DNA of 64,000 nt from DIGJ01 sp036658435. Lineage in GTDB: Bacteria; Bacillota; Clostridia; Lachnospirales; Lachnospiraceae. Under the pieces are notes generated by a model that saw only the letters and a program-made list of their open reading frames with translations, was not told the DNA's origin and searched no databases. Both the position numbers and the translations under genes were made by a program. The stretch's first letter is position 1. Every line of letters begins with the position of its first letter. The stretch spans positions 1-64,000 of the forward strand of contig JAVXEO010000004.1 of assembly GCA_036658435.1 (NCBI GenBank), read 5' to 3'. This document shows, piece after piece, positions 1 to 8,920 of this stretch.

Positions 1-524
1 ACAATTCCTGCTTCTTTTGCAAGTTTCATGGCCTCCCTGTAAATCTATGCATTCATAACAGATTTGCCATCTTCACTAATTGCCTTCATTCCGGCAAGTG
101 CCATTGCTTTTATGTCGGTTACTTTCTCTCCCATCTGTCCAATGGTTACCGAGCCAACCGGAATCAAATGTACCACCGAGTCTTCCTTTTCTTTTTGTTT
201 CAAATATTGAATCATTTCCACGTTATCAATCACAGGGTTTGTATTGGGCATGGGACAAACGCTGGTAAATCCACCTTTTGCCGCCGCCATGGAACCCGTT
301 TTAATGGTTTCTTTATACTCAAATCCCGGCTCTCTAAAATGTACATGAAGATCTATAAATCCGGGCATTACATAGCATCCTTCTGCATCGATTACTTTAT
401 CGGCCTTATCAGAAAGTGCGTTTCCTACCTTTTTAATTAAGTTATCTTCCATTAGGAGGTCAAAACATCCATCTTTTCCAGATGCAGGGTCCAAAATATG
501 TCCATTTTTTATTATTGTTTTCAT
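1..524 (-). pseudogene. pyrC: Dihydroorotase, N-terminal part, interrupted by an in-frame TAG
   Basis: Encodes the start of a class I dihydroorotase, the zinc amidohydrolase of pyrimidine synthesis that converts carbamoyl aspartate to dihydroorotate. The first 159 residues carry the family signature GFIDLHVHFREPG, whose two His bind metal, then KGGFTSVCPMPNTNP and SEDGKSVMNA. A TAG codon (45-47) follows. Downstream, the same frame continues as IYREAMKLAKEAGI up to the window edge, which is the expected continuation of the family alignment. The gene is therefore interrupted by one nonsense codon, with no frameshift. The remaining metal ligands lie outside the window. The start ATG lies 20 bp after the end of the upstream Nudix gene, so the two are probably co-transcribed. 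A sequencing error or a strain-specific null mutation would both explain this; I cannot tell them apart here. Confidence 0.8.
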
Positions 525-543
525 AGAGTCCCACCTTTTAAGC

Positions 544-939
544 CTAGTCTTCCGCCTTTAAAAAATCTTCCAAGACTTTATCATTTTCAATATATTCCTC
601 AAATTTGTCTCTGGTAATCCACTTTGCATCACTTAAATCCTCTGATAAAATGACGGTGTCCTCTTCTGCTATACACTCATAAGCAATTCCTACTTTATGC
701 GTATCACCTACCATAAAAGACCACACGTACATAATCCGATTGATTTCTGCACTAATCCCTGTTTGTTCTTCTATGCAGCGAAGCACTGCTGCATCTGGAG
801 ACTCTCCATGTTCTACATTTCCGTCTACAAACTGCCATTGGTAAGGATTGGAAATGCAATCGTCATACCATTTTGCTACAATTAAAAACTTATCATTACT
901 TTTTACAATTCCTTTTACTAATAATTTACAATTTTCCAT
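544..939 (-). CDS. Nudix-family protein with a degenerate Nudix box
   Basis: Protein of 131 residues with the overall MutT/Nudix layout: an N-terminal strand region, the Nudix motif, then WITRDKFEEYI near the C terminus. The box begins well (GNVEHGE, seven residues, then R) but reads RCIEEQTGI where the consensus is REUxEExGU. The first catalytic Glu is Cys and the last Glu of the EE pair is Gln. Those Glu residues bind the catalytic metal in MutT, so activity may be weak, altered or lost. I chose the ATG start because a GGAGG motif sits eight bases before it; an in-frame TTG 15 bases further upstream would overlap that ribosome-binding site. It lies directly upstream of pyrC. The substrate is unknown. 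Confidence 0.8.
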   Translation of the reverse strand: MENCKLLVKGIVKSNDKFLIVAKWYDDCISNPYQWQFVDGNVEHGESPDAAVLRCIEEQTGISAEINRIMYVWSFMVGDTHKVGIAYECIAEEDTVILSEDLSDAKWITRDKFEEYIENDKVLEDFLKAED

Positions 940-980
940 AATTTTCGCCTCCAATTTATTGTATCAGTTCAAAATAAAAA

Positions 981-2303
981 TTACAAATCTTTTTTTATCT
1001 TGGAAAACCATTCCTTTATCTCTTTTTCATATCCATTGTTGGATAATTGATAAAAAGTTCTTCCCTCTAAATTATCCGTTAAGTACTGTTGTTTCACATA
1101 ATGATTTTCATAATCGTGTGGATACTTATATCCGATCCCGTGTCCCAGTTCTTTTGCACTTCCATAATGTGCATCCATTAAATGTGGAGGAATCTTTCCG
1201 GTTTCTTCTTCCTTTACAACACGCATTGCCTCTGCGATGGCATTTACCGCTGAATTGCTTTTAGGTGCACAGGCCACATAGGTGACTGCCTGGGCCAGTA
1301 TAATCTGTGATTCCGGCATTCCAATTCTTTCCACTGCCTGGGCCGCAGCAGTGGCTACTACCAATGCATTTGGATCTGCATTGGATACATCTTCTGCAGC
1401 ACAAATCATAATTCTTCTCGCTATAAACGTAATATCTTCTCCTGCGTACAGCATACGCGCAAGATAGTAAACCGCTGCATCCGGATCCGAACCCCTCATG
1501 CTTTTAATAAAAGCGGATATGGTGTCATAGTGATTGTCTCCTTTTTTATCGTATCCCAATACCCTTTTTTGGATACACTCCGAAGCCGTTTCCTTGGTAA
1601 TGTGAATTCGCTCATCCGGGCTTCTCTCTGTGGTTAAAATTCCCAGCTCGATTGCATTTAATGCAGCTCTTGCATCTCCGTTGCAGATATCTGCCAAAAA
1701 TTCCAGTGCATCCTCTTCGATTATCCCTTTGTACGCTCCCAGTCCCTTTTCTACGTCCTCCACTGCACGATGCAGTAGTTTTTTTATGTCTTTCTTTTCC
1801 AAGGGCTTTAACTCAAATATAATGGAACGTGATAGAAGTGCCCTATTTACCTCAAAATAAGGATTTTCCGTTGTTGCACCAATCAATATAATGGTTCCGT
1901 CTTCTACGAAGGGGAGGAGATAATCCTGCTGTCCTTTGTTAAAACGATGAATTTCATCAATAAACAAAATTGTCTTTTTACCATACATACCCGAAATTTC
2001 TTTTGCTTTTTTAATGACTTCTTCCATATCTTTTTTTCCGGATGCGGTTGCATTAATCTGGGTAAACTCTGCACTGGTGGTGTTGGCAATTACTTTTGCA
2101 AGGGTTGTTTTTCCGGTTCCCGGTGGCCCGTAAAAAATAATCGAACTCAATTTATCGGCTTTGATGGCACGATATAACAGTTTGTCTTTCCCTATAATGT
2201 GTTCCTGTCCTACGACTTCTTCTAATGTAGTGGGACGAAGTCTGCTTGCCAGTGGTGATTCCTTATCCATATTTTTTTCTCTCATATATTCAAATAAATC
2301 CAT
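981..2303 (-). CDS. rarA: Replication-associated recombination protein A (AAA+ ATPase)
   Basis: Protein of 440 residues, normal length for the RarA/MgsA family, related to clamp-loader ATPases and acting at stalled replication forks. Visible motifs are Walker A GPPGTGKTT (about residue 59), Walker B LFIDEIHR (about 113), sensor 1 GATTENP (about 142) and the arginine-finger motif ALLSRS (about 155). The opening SPLASRLRPTTLEEVVGQ is typical of the family. The C-terminal half, with KEEETGKIPPHL and GYKYPHD, matches the tetramerisation domain. A YigZ-family gene lies 32 bp upstream in the same direction, so the two probably share a transcript. The assignment is secure from motifs and length. Confidence 0.95.
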   Translation of the reverse strand: MDLFEYMREKNMDKESPLASRLRPTTLEEVVGQEHIIGKDKLLYRAIKADKLSSIIFYGPPGTGKTTLAKVIANTTSAEFTQINATASGKKDMEEVIKKAKEISGMYGKKTILFIDEIHRFNKGQQDYLLPFVEDGTIILIGATTENPYFEVNRALLSRSIIFELKPLEKKDIKKLLHRAVEDVEKGLGAYKGIIEEDALEFLADICNGDARAALNAIELGILTTERSPDERIHITKETASECIQKRVLGYDKKGDNHYDTISAFIKSMRGSDPDAAVYYLARMLYAGEDITFIARRIMICAAEDVSNADPNALVVATAAAQAVERIGMPESQIILAQAVTYVACAPKSNSAVNAIAEAMRVVKEEETGKIPPHLMDAHYGSAKELGHGIGYKYPHDYENHYVKQQYLTDNLEGRTFYQLSNNGYEKEIKEWFSKIKKDL

Positions 2304-2335
2304 TGTTCTGCCTTTCTTATCTTCTTGTTCATCTC

Positions 2336-2986
2336 TTATAGTAAACGTATTTTTCCACCCATCCGGGCAAAAAATACTTCTTTTTCCATTTCAAGTTTTG
2401 CCCTTCCTGCCGTTGCTTCGGTTATTTTTTTTTCAAAGGCTGCGCATTCCCCGTCCGGTACTATAACATATAGTTTAACGGTCTCGGTATACTCTGTATC
2501 CAAAGCGGTTAATTCCATCTGCTCCAAAGTATACTGTATTTTTCCAATTTCACTGTAATCGGTTCTTAAACTGTATTTTTTTCCAGGGCACTTTTCTATA
2601 ATCTGACTATTGGCAAGTCCCTCCTGTGCTGCTTTTCCATAAGCTCTCACAAGACCACCGGTTCCCAACAGGGTTCCTCCAAAATATCTGGTTACAATCA
2701 CCACACTATTATGAATCTCTTCTCCAAGAAGTACATCTAATATGGGCCTTCCCGCCGTTCCTGAAGGTTCTCCATCGTCACTGCATCTTTGTATTTGCTG
2801 CTGTTCTCCCAATACATAGGCAAAGCAATGGTGGGTCGCATCCCCATATTTTTTACGAATAAATGCAATCTTTGCGATTGCTTCTTCCTCTGATGCAATT
2901 GGAAAAACTTCGGCAATAAATCTGGATTTTTTTTCTATAATCGTATTTTCTCCACCAGAATATATAATTTTGTATTTTTCTTCCAT
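2336..2986 (-). CDS. YigZ/IMPACT (UPF0029) family protein
   Basis: Protein of 216 residues. The N-terminal domain contains the UPF0029 signature around HHCFAYVLG and DDGEPSGTAGRPIL, followed by VVIVTRYFGGTLLGTGGLVRAY, here broken into its parts VTRYFGG and GTGGLVRAY. The C-terminal region has the DUF1949-like ferredoxin fold usual in bacterial members (YigZ, YvyE). Related eukaryotic IMPACT proteins modulate Gcn1-dependent translation control, but the bacterial role is not established. It sits just upstream of rarA on the same strand and is divergent from the penicillin-binding protein gene. Confidence 0.9.
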   Translation of the reverse strand: MEEKYKIIYSGGENTIIEKKSRFIAEVFPIASEEEAIAKIAFIRKKYGDATHHCFAYVLGEQQQIQRCSDDGEPSGTAGRPILDVLLGEEIHNSVVIVTRYFGGTLLGTGGLVRAYGKAAQEGLANSQIIEKCPGKKYSLRTDYSEIGKIQYTLEQMELTALDTEYTETVKLYVIVPDGECAAFEKKITEATAGRAKLEMEKEVFFARMGGKIRLL

Positions 2987-3163
2987 AAAGTGGCAACCCT
3001 TTCTATAAGATTATCTGTACTTATCTATCTTATCCATAGTATACCAAAGGTTTTCTTGAATGGCAAAGTTGTATTCAAAGATTTTCTTCTTTATTTCGTT
3101 TAAATTGTTTGGTATAATCTAATTTAAGGGTTTTGTATTTATTCGAAACCAAGGAGGTGCATT

Positions 3164-5878
3164 ATGAATTATAGTAAGAAAGGAACGGTTAATAAGCAGA
3201 AACGCTTGAAGTCAAACAAACACCGTCTATTATCCAAAGCCGGCGTTTCTTTTTTTCGAGCTTTTATTATCTTTTTTGTAGTTTGTTGTATTGTAGGTGT
3301 CTTTGCCGGTGTTGGCGTTTTAAAAGGAATCATTGATAACGCTCCAAGCATTGATTCCATTGACGTTTCTCCCGATGGATTTGTTACCACCCTTTATTAT
3401 TCCAATGGTAAGGAAAGCCAGCAGCTGATTGGGTCCAATGCAAACCGTGTTTACGCTACCTTAGATGAAATACCTGAAGTTGTTTATAACTCCTTTATCG
3501 CCATTGAAGACCGTCGTTTTTGGGAACATAATGGCATTGATGTAAGAGGTATTCTTCGTGCTTTCAGTGAAGTTTTAAAAAGCGGGGGATTGGATTCCGG
3601 TGCCAGTACTTTGACACAGCAATTATTAAAGAATCAAGTATTTAATGGTGGCTCTGAAAAAACAATAGGTGACAAAATAGAACGAAAAATTCAGGAGCAA
3701 TATTTAGCCGTGAAGTTAGAAGACAAGCTTGCTGAAGGTTCTGACCGGCAGCATGCTAAAGAATTAATTTTAGAATATTATTTAAATACCATCAATCTTG
3801 GGCAGAATACACTGGGTGTCCAGGCTGCATCCAACCGTTATTTCAACAAAAGTGTCAGTGATCTTACTCTTTCTGAAGCAACGGTAATTGCCGGGGTTAC
3901 CCAAAATCCCGCTCGTCTCAACCCCATTACCCATCCGGAAGACAATGCCGAAAAGAGACAGGTTATTCTTAATTACATGGAGGAACAGGGCTATATCAGC
4001 TCCGCAGAGAAGGAAGAAGCCATTCAGGATGACGTTTATTCCCGTATTCAGCTAATCAATGATGAGCAGTATTCCAGTTCTACTGCCTCTGTAAACAGTT
4101 ACTTTGATGACGCTCTCATTGATGATGTTATCCGGGATTTTCAAACCGAATTAGGCTATACGGAGGCCCAGGCTGTAAATATGTTATACCGGGGCGGTCT
4201 CCAGATTTATACCACCCAAAGTCAAAAAATTCAAAAAATATGCGATGATGTTTTCTCGGATGAGTCTTTATATCCCAAAAACTCCGAATGGGCACTCACT
4301 TATCGTTTATCAATTATGAATAAAAAAGGCGAAGAACATCATTACTCTGAGAATAATTTGGCAAATTATTTTATTTATGAAAAAGGAAATGCTTCCTTTG
4401 ATTTGTATTTTGATAAAAAAGAAGATGCCGAACCTTACATTGAAGAATATCGAAATTATCTTTTGAAAAAAAGTGATGAAGTTACCGGTGAAGTCATAAA
4501 TTATGTCATTCAGCCTCAGGTTTCCTTTGTTCTTATGAATCAAAGTACCGGAAAAGTTCTTGCCATGATTGGTGGACGCGGTGAAAAAACGGCAAGCCGT
4601 ACGCTCAATCGTGCCACCGATTCTACCAGACAGCCCGGTTCTGTTTTTAAAGTTGTTTCCACTTATCTGCCGGCACTGGATACAAAAAAAATGACACTGG
4701 CTTCCGTTCAGGATGATAGTAAATTCTTCTATCCCGGTACAACAAAGCAAGTCAAAAACTGGAATGGAGAAACTTATAATGGTCTTACTACCCTTCGCCA
4801 GGGCATTGTAAAGTCTATGAATGTAGTTACCGTTAAGACACTTGTGGATGTAACTCCCCAGGTTGCCTATGACTATCTATTAAAGCTTGGGTTTTCAACC
4901 GTATATGATAATTATGTAGACAGTGATGGCAAGATTTACTCCGATATTCAATATCCAACGGCCCTTGGTGGACTCACCAAAGGCGTTACAAACTTTGAAT
5001 TAACCGCTTCTTTTGCCACCATAGCCAATAAGGGGATTTATACAGAACCAACCCTTTATACCAAAGTATTGGACCATGACGGAAATGTTCTCCTTGATAA
5101 GCGGCCGGAGAAACGTCAGGTAATAAAAGAGTCCACGGCCTGGCTCTTAACAAATGCCATGGAAGACGTAATCAAATCCGGTACCGGTACACGCGTCCGA
5201 TTTGATCAGATCGCCATGCCGGTAGCCGGAAAAACCGGAACCACTTCCAATAACATTGATACCTGGTTCGTAGGCTATACCCCTTACTATACCGCCGGCA
5301 TCTGGTCCGGTTATGATAGCAATAAATCCCAGCGTGAAACCGGTTATCATAAAGATTTGTGGAAGGCAGTCATGCAGGAAATTCATAAAAAGACGAAAAA
5401 AGAATATAAGGAATTTACTATGCCAAATAGTATATCCACCGCTAGGATTTGTACAAAATCCGGTAAGCTGGCAGTGGATGGCCTGTGTAATTCTACTTCC
5501 CGGATTGAATATTTTGATGTGAATACTCTTCCAAAAGAAAAGTGTGATGCCCATGTGAAATATCGTATTTGTAAAGCATCCGGTGAACTTGCAGGCGAAT
5601 ATTGTCCAAAAGATCAGGTAGAAGAAAAAGTTTTCCTAATAAAGGAAGAAACCGGTCATACCGCAGATTCTCCCTACGCTATTTCTGCAGACCAGTTCGT
5701 AAATACCTGTGGCATACACACCAAACCTCAGGAGAAAGAGCCAAAACCGGATACTATGATTCCATTACCAGAGGATTTAATGCCGAATACACCCCCGCCA
5801 GATTCCTCTTCCCCGGATTTCTCGCCTTCTCCTCCCCCTTCTCCATCTGTAGAGGAGTCTCCGGTACCCGAAGAGTAA
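3164..5878 (+). CDS. Class A penicillin-binding protein (PBP1a type)
   Basis: Bifunctional peptidoglycan glycosyltransferase/transpeptidase of 904 residues that polymerises and cross-links the wall at the outer membrane face. A basic cytoplasmic tail is followed by one membrane anchor (about 29-52). The GT51 domain carries the catalytic motif EDRRFWEHNG (Glu115) and GASTLTQQLLKN. The transpeptidase domain has PGSVFK (Ser493, Lys496), SMN (551-553) and KTG (690-692), so all three penicillin-binding motifs are intact. The final 45 residues or so form a Pro/Ser-rich, probably disordered tail. The start follows a near-perfect AAGGAGGTG site, and a TATAAT hexamer lies at 3113-3118. A strong hairpin ends the unit. 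Spore-former PBP1 proteins serve growth or sporulation; the sequence does not decide which. Confidence 0.95.
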   Translation: MNYSKKGTVNKQKRLKSNKHRLLSKAGVSFFRAFIIFFVVCCIVGVFAGVGVLKGIIDNAPSIDSIDVSPDGFVTTLYYSNGKESQQLIGSNANRVYATLDEIPEVVYNSFIAIEDRRFWEHNGIDVRGILRAFSEVLKSGGLDSGASTLTQQLLKNQVFNGGSEKTIGDKIERKIQEQYLAVKLEDKLAEGSDRQHAKELILEYYLNTINLGQNTLGVQAASNRYFNKSVSDLTLSEATVIAGVTQNPARLNPITHPEDNAEKRQVILNYMEEQGYISSAEKEEAIQDDVYSRIQLINDEQYSSSTASVNSYFDDALIDDVIRDFQTELGYTEAQAVNMLYRGGLQIYTTQSQKIQKICDDVFSDESLYPKNSEWALTYRLSIMNKKGEEHHYSENNLANYFIYEKGNASFDLYFDKKEDAEPYIEEYRNYLLKKSDEVTGEVINYVIQPQVSFVLMNQSTGKVLAMIGGRGEKTASRTLNRATDSTRQPGSVFKVVSTYLPALDTKKMTLASVQDDSKFFYPGTTKQVKNWNGETYNGLTTLRQGIVKSMNVVTVKTLVDVTPQVAYDYLLKLGFSTVYDNYVDSDGKIYSDIQYPTALGGLTKGVTNFELTASFATIANKGIYTEPTLYTKVLDHDGNVLLDKRPEKRQVIKESTAWLLTNAMEDVIKSGTGTRVRFDQIAMPVAGKTGTTSNNIDTWFVGYTPYYTAGIWSGYDSNKSQRETGYHKDLWKAVMQEIHKKTKKEYKEFTMPNSISTARICTKSGKLAVDGLCNSTSRIEYFDVNTLPKEKCDAHVKYRICKASGELAGEYCPKDQVEEKVFLIKEETGHTADSPYAISADQFVNTCGIHTKPQEKEPKPDTMIPLPEDLMPNTPPPDSSSPDFSPSPPPSPSVEESPVPEE

Positions 5879-5897
5879 GGTAGTTCTATAGATAATA

Positions 5898-5945
5898 AAA
5901 ATGGTACTCGTAACGTTTAAAGCAGAACATTACGAGTACCATTTT
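5898..5945. terminator. Bidirectional intrinsic terminator between the PBP gene and spoVAE
   Basis: A perfect 16-bp stem (5898-5913 with 5930-5945) encloses a 16-base loop. The arms begin with AAAA and end with TTTT, so a U-tract is produced on either strand. It separates convergent genes. Confidence 0.85.
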
Positions 5946-5978
5946 CTATATTTAAAAAGCAGCCGGCTGCTTGGATTT

Positions 5979-6335
5979 TTATTCTTTAAGCTTTGGATTA
6001 AATAAAAGTGAAGCAAGGTAGCTAAAAATAAGTGCCGCGGAAATTCCTACTGCCGATGCGGTAAATCCTCCTTTAAATATTCCTAAAAATCCCTCTCCAT
6101 CCACTGCCTTTTTTACGCCCTGAAACAAGGTATTTCCAAAACCAATCAAAGGAACTCCTGCACCTGCTCCTGCCCAATCTGCAAAGGGCTGATAGATTCC
6201 CACTGCACCCAGAAATCCTCCAAGGCATACCAGTAAAACCATAATTCTTCCAGGCATTAGCTTTGTCTTATCCATTAAAATCTGCACCAGCATACAAATA
6301 GTTCCACCAATTAAAAAGGCTCGAACATAGTCCAT
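5979..6335 (-). CDS. spoVAE: Stage V sporulation protein AE
   Basis: Small membrane protein of 118 residues with about four hydrophobic segments and the conserved GAGAGVPLIGFGNTL stretch shared with SpoVAC. Together with SpoVAC and SpoVAD it forms the core of the channel that loads dipicolinic acid into the forespore and releases it at germination. Its ATG overlaps the TAA of spoVAD by one base, indicating translational coupling. It is the last gene of the operon; the next element is the convergent terminator. No spoVAF or second AE-type gene follows, which fits reduced clostridial versions of the locus. Confidence 0.95.
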   Translation of the reverse strand: MDYVRAFLIGGTICMLVQILMDKTKLMPGRIMVLLVCLGGFLGAVGIYQPFADWAGAGAGVPLIGFGNTLFQGVKKAVDGEGFLGIFKGGFTASAVGISAALIFSYLASLLFNPKLKE

Positions 6336-7363
6336 TACACCACCTCCAAAACAATACCATGAGCGATGGAAGGAACGGAGTTTCCTTCATTAAAACTTAC
6401 CGTAGACAACAAAGCTCCCGTTGGTACAAAAAGAACTTTTTTCCATTGTTCTTTTCTCATCTTGTGAAGAATATAGCCCGTCAGAGTAATGGCACTGCAT
6501 CCACATCCACTTCCTCCGGAATGGGTATCCTGCTCTTTCGGGTCAAAAATCTCAATGCCGCAGTCCATATGGTTTTCTCTAATATGATATCCTCTTTCCT
6601 GTAAAATATCCAATAGAATTTCCTGTCCTACCAGTCCTAAATCACCGGTTATAATTTTATCATATTCGGTGGGTCTGCAATTAAAATCAAGAAAATGCTG
6701 ATAAATTAATTCTGCCGCAGCGGGTGCCATGCAGGCTCCCATATTCATAGAATCCTTTACTCCATAATCCACTATTTTTCCTGTTGTGACTCCCGTGATG
6801 GCAATATTGACTCCTGTCTTTCTTTTATCTTTACTTATAATAATTGCGCCGCTTCCGGTAACCGTCCAGGTAGCTGCCAGGGGTCTTTGACTTCCATACC
6901 CCAGCGGAAAACGAAATTGCTTTTCAGCACTTCCAAAATGACTGGAGGTAATGGCAATTACCCGGTTGGCATATTCTGCAGCCACCAGCATCGCTCCAAG
7001 AGAAGCGGATTCTCCCATTGTTGAGCAGGCCCCATATAATCCAAATAAAGGGATTTCATAATTTTCCATACCAAACGATGTTGCGATCAATTGCCCTAAC
7101 AAATCCCCTCCTAAGAGATAACGAATATCTTTGGGTTCCAGTTTTGCTTTTTTCAATACCCCTGCAATGGCTCTTGACTGCAAAATACTTTCCCCTTCTT
7201 CCCATGTTTTTCCTCCGCACATGGGTTCTTCCTCTATTTCGTCAAAGTAGCCTCCTAAAGGCCCCTCCCCTTCCTTTTTTCCGGCAATGGAGCTTTCTTC
7301 CAGTATAAAAGGTGGATTTAAAAATGCAAGACTCTGCTTCCCCACTTGTTTTCCATGAAACAT
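6335..7363 (-). CDS. spoVAD: Stage V sporulation protein AD
   Basis: Soluble thiolase-fold protein of 342 residues; B. subtilis SpoVAD binds dipicolinic acid. Recognisable stretches are FLNPPFILEESS, GLYGACSTMGES and HSGGSGCGCSA. The start is the ATG at 7363: AGGAGG lies eight bases upstream, while an in-frame GTG two codons earlier is too close to that site. Twelve bases separate it from spoVAC, and it overlaps spoVAE, so the AC-AD-AE core is tightly coupled. Confidence 0.95.
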   Translation of the reverse strand: MFHGKQVGKQSLAFLNPPFILEESSIAGKKEGEGPLGGYFDEIEEEPMCGGKTWEEGESILQSRAIAGVLKKAKLEPKDIRYLLGGDLLGQLIATSFGMENYEIPLFGLYGACSTMGESASLGAMLVAAEYANRVIAITSSHFGSAEKQFRFPLGYGSQRPLAATWTVTGSGAIIISKDKRKTGVNIAITGVTTGKIVDYGVKDSMNMGACMAPAAAELIYQHFLDFNCRPTEYDKIITGDLGLVGQEILLDILQERGYHIRENHMDCGIEIFDPKEQDTHSGGSGCGCSAITLTGYILHKMRKEQWKKVLFVPTGALLSTVSFNEGNSVPSIAHGIVLEVV

Positions 7364-7375
7364 AATCACTACCTC

Positions 7376-7864
7376 CTATAAAATTTTTAAAATCCAGTAA
7401 ATAAGTCCATACACCCAGCTTGAAAATATTCCATATAAAATAACCGGCCCTGCAATGGTAAATATTTTACATCCGATTCCAAAAATCTGTCCCTCTTTTT
7501 TGAACTCTATGGCGGATGCGGCAACGGAATTGGCAAATCCTGTAATGGGAACAATGGTGCCCGCACCTCCATATTTTGCTATTTTAGGGTAAATTTGAAG
7601 TCCGGTAAGGAGTACACTAAGGAAAACAAGGACAATTATATTATAAGCTCCGGCCCTTTCTTTATTCATTCCCATACTTATAAAGGAATTTATAAAAAAC
7701 TGCCCCAGCACACAAATACTTCCTCCAATCCAAAATGCATGAAACATGTTCCTTAATAAATTATGGGTGGGGGTTATTTCTTTTACATATTCATTATATT
7801 TTTCATCTCTTTTGTCTTTATTTTTTTCTTTTAATACCTCAGAAATAGTAACCTTATTTTTCAT
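7376..7864 (-). CDS. spoVAC: Stage V sporulation protein AC
   Basis: Integral membrane protein of 162 residues. A charged N-terminal region of about 35 residues precedes several hydrophobic segments, and the family motif GGAGTIVPITGFANSV is present. SpoVAC of B. subtilis is reported to act as a mechanosensitive channel for small molecules including dipicolinate. The gene lies 32 bp downstream of spoVAB and 12 bp upstream of spoVAD. Length and motif match the family. Confidence 0.95.
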   Translation of the reverse strand: MKNKVTISEVLKEKNKDKRDEKYNEYVKEITPTHNLLRNMFHAFWIGGSICVLGQFFINSFISMGMNKERAGAYNIIVLVFLSVLLTGLQIYPKIAKYGGAGTIVPITGFANSVAASAIEFKKEGQIFGIGCKIFTIAGPVILYGIFSSWVYGLIYWILKIL

Positions 7865-7896
7865 CTTCCACTCCTATCTATTTTATCTTCCCAGCT

Positions 7897-8304
7897 TTAC
7901 AGAAATTGATAGAAAGCTCCCAGTCCCTTTCCTAACGCAATGGAAAGTATAATCCATGCCATTCCATATTTTATTCCCACTCGCTCTGCAAAAACAGGAA
8001 TGACATCCAAAACTTCTGCAAGGGACATCGCTAAGCAGCCTACATAAATTCCCGAAAATATTCCATAAGTTACAAGTCCAAGTATCCCCATCTTAGGGTG
8101 AAATTCAAAAATCAAAATTAGATTTCCCAGTGTTCCTCCCCAAATAATAGCATTTTCATAGAGTTTAATATTTTTTACTGTGTTTGTTCGATCGGCAAGT
8201 CTTGGAAATACTCCTATTTTTGTAATAAAAGCAAAAATACCTCCTCCTACTGCAAAGCCACCCGAAATTCCAATCACCACTAATAAAATATATTTAATTA
8301 GCAT
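7897..8304 (-). CDS. spoVAB: Stage V sporulation protein AB
   Basis: Hydrophobic protein of 135 residues with four to five predicted membrane spans and glycine-rich packing segments (GISGGFAVGGGIFAF). The stretch FPRLADRT and the run ENAIIWGG match SpoVAB. It overlaps the end of spoVAA by 11 bp and belongs to the same forespore-expressed operon. The individual role of SpoVAB is not resolved even in model organisms. Confidence 0.9.
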   Translation of the reverse strand: MLIKYILLVVIGISGGFAVGGGIFAFITKIGVFPRLADRTNTVKNIKLYENAIIWGGTLGNLILIFEFHPKMGILGLVTYGIFSGIYVGCLAMSLAEVLDVIPVFAERVGIKYGMAWIILSIALGKGLGAFYQFL

Positions 8305-8920
8305 CTAACGTTTTCCCTTCTCTTGCAGCCATTTTTATTTTTGCTTTATTTTTATCCGTTTCAAAAGTTCGCATCTCTATTTGAATCGGTGTTGGATCAT
8401 CTTGTAAATGTTTTTTGGAAAAATGATGGAAAAAAATTAAAATGCCCAATGTTAACCCCCCTGAATAACTGATCTCCAATATTTTAAGGGAATTTTCCGG
8501 AGTTCCCAGTACCAGTGTGTAAATTTTTTGGAAAAGTTGCAGAACACTCACATCTGTATTAAATGTCATAATAGAAAAGGCGGCTCCAAAAAATGCCGTT
8601 ACTATTACAAATGCTGTTTTTAAATATTCCATCCATTTTTTTTTGCTTTTTGGAATTCGATATTCCACTATAAAATCCGTTTCCCCAAGGTTAACAATTT
8701 CAATTCCATGGGCATACCCATGAATTTCCTCCATTATCTTAAGTATGGAAACGGCAATGTCCCTGTCCCCTTCTTTTTCTGTTATAAGAATCCGCTTTGA
8801 TAAATCTTTTATTAAATTTTTATCCTCTCCATATATTTTTACAACATCCCCCAGTAATATTTTTTTATTACTTACGGTAACACACTGTTCTGCTTTTAGG
8901 TAAAGTATTCGAGTATTCAT
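8294..8920 (-). CDS. spoVAA: Stage V sporulation protein AA
   Basis: Membrane protein of 208 residues. A cytoplasmic N-terminal domain (about 1-120) precedes two hydrophobic segments, with IMTFNTDVSVLQLF and PTPIQIEMRTFE matching conserved SpoVAA positions. The start is taken as the ATG at 8920, not four codons earlier: it gives the N terminus MNTRILYLK, which aligns with known SpoVAA starts, and it forms an ATGA overlap with the stop of the small upstream ORF. Translation is therefore probably coupled to that ORF. Confidence 0.9.
   Translation of the reverse strand: MNTRILYLKAEQCVTVSNKKILLGDVVKIYGEDKNLIKDLSKRILITEKEGDRDIAVSILKIMEEIHGYAHGIEIVNLGETDFIVEYRIPKSKKKWMEYLKTAFVIVTAFFGAAFSIMTFNTDVSVLQLFQKIYTLVLGTPENSLKILEISYSGGLTLGILIFFHHFSKKHLQDDPTPIQIEMRTFETDKNKAKIKMAAREGKTLDAN

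Noticed and set aside
45..47. Recoding of the pyrC TAG as pyrrolysine or by programmed readthrough
   Set aside because: No pyl genes or recoding signal are visible, and dihydroorotase has no known requirement for either. A mutation or sequencing error is simpler.
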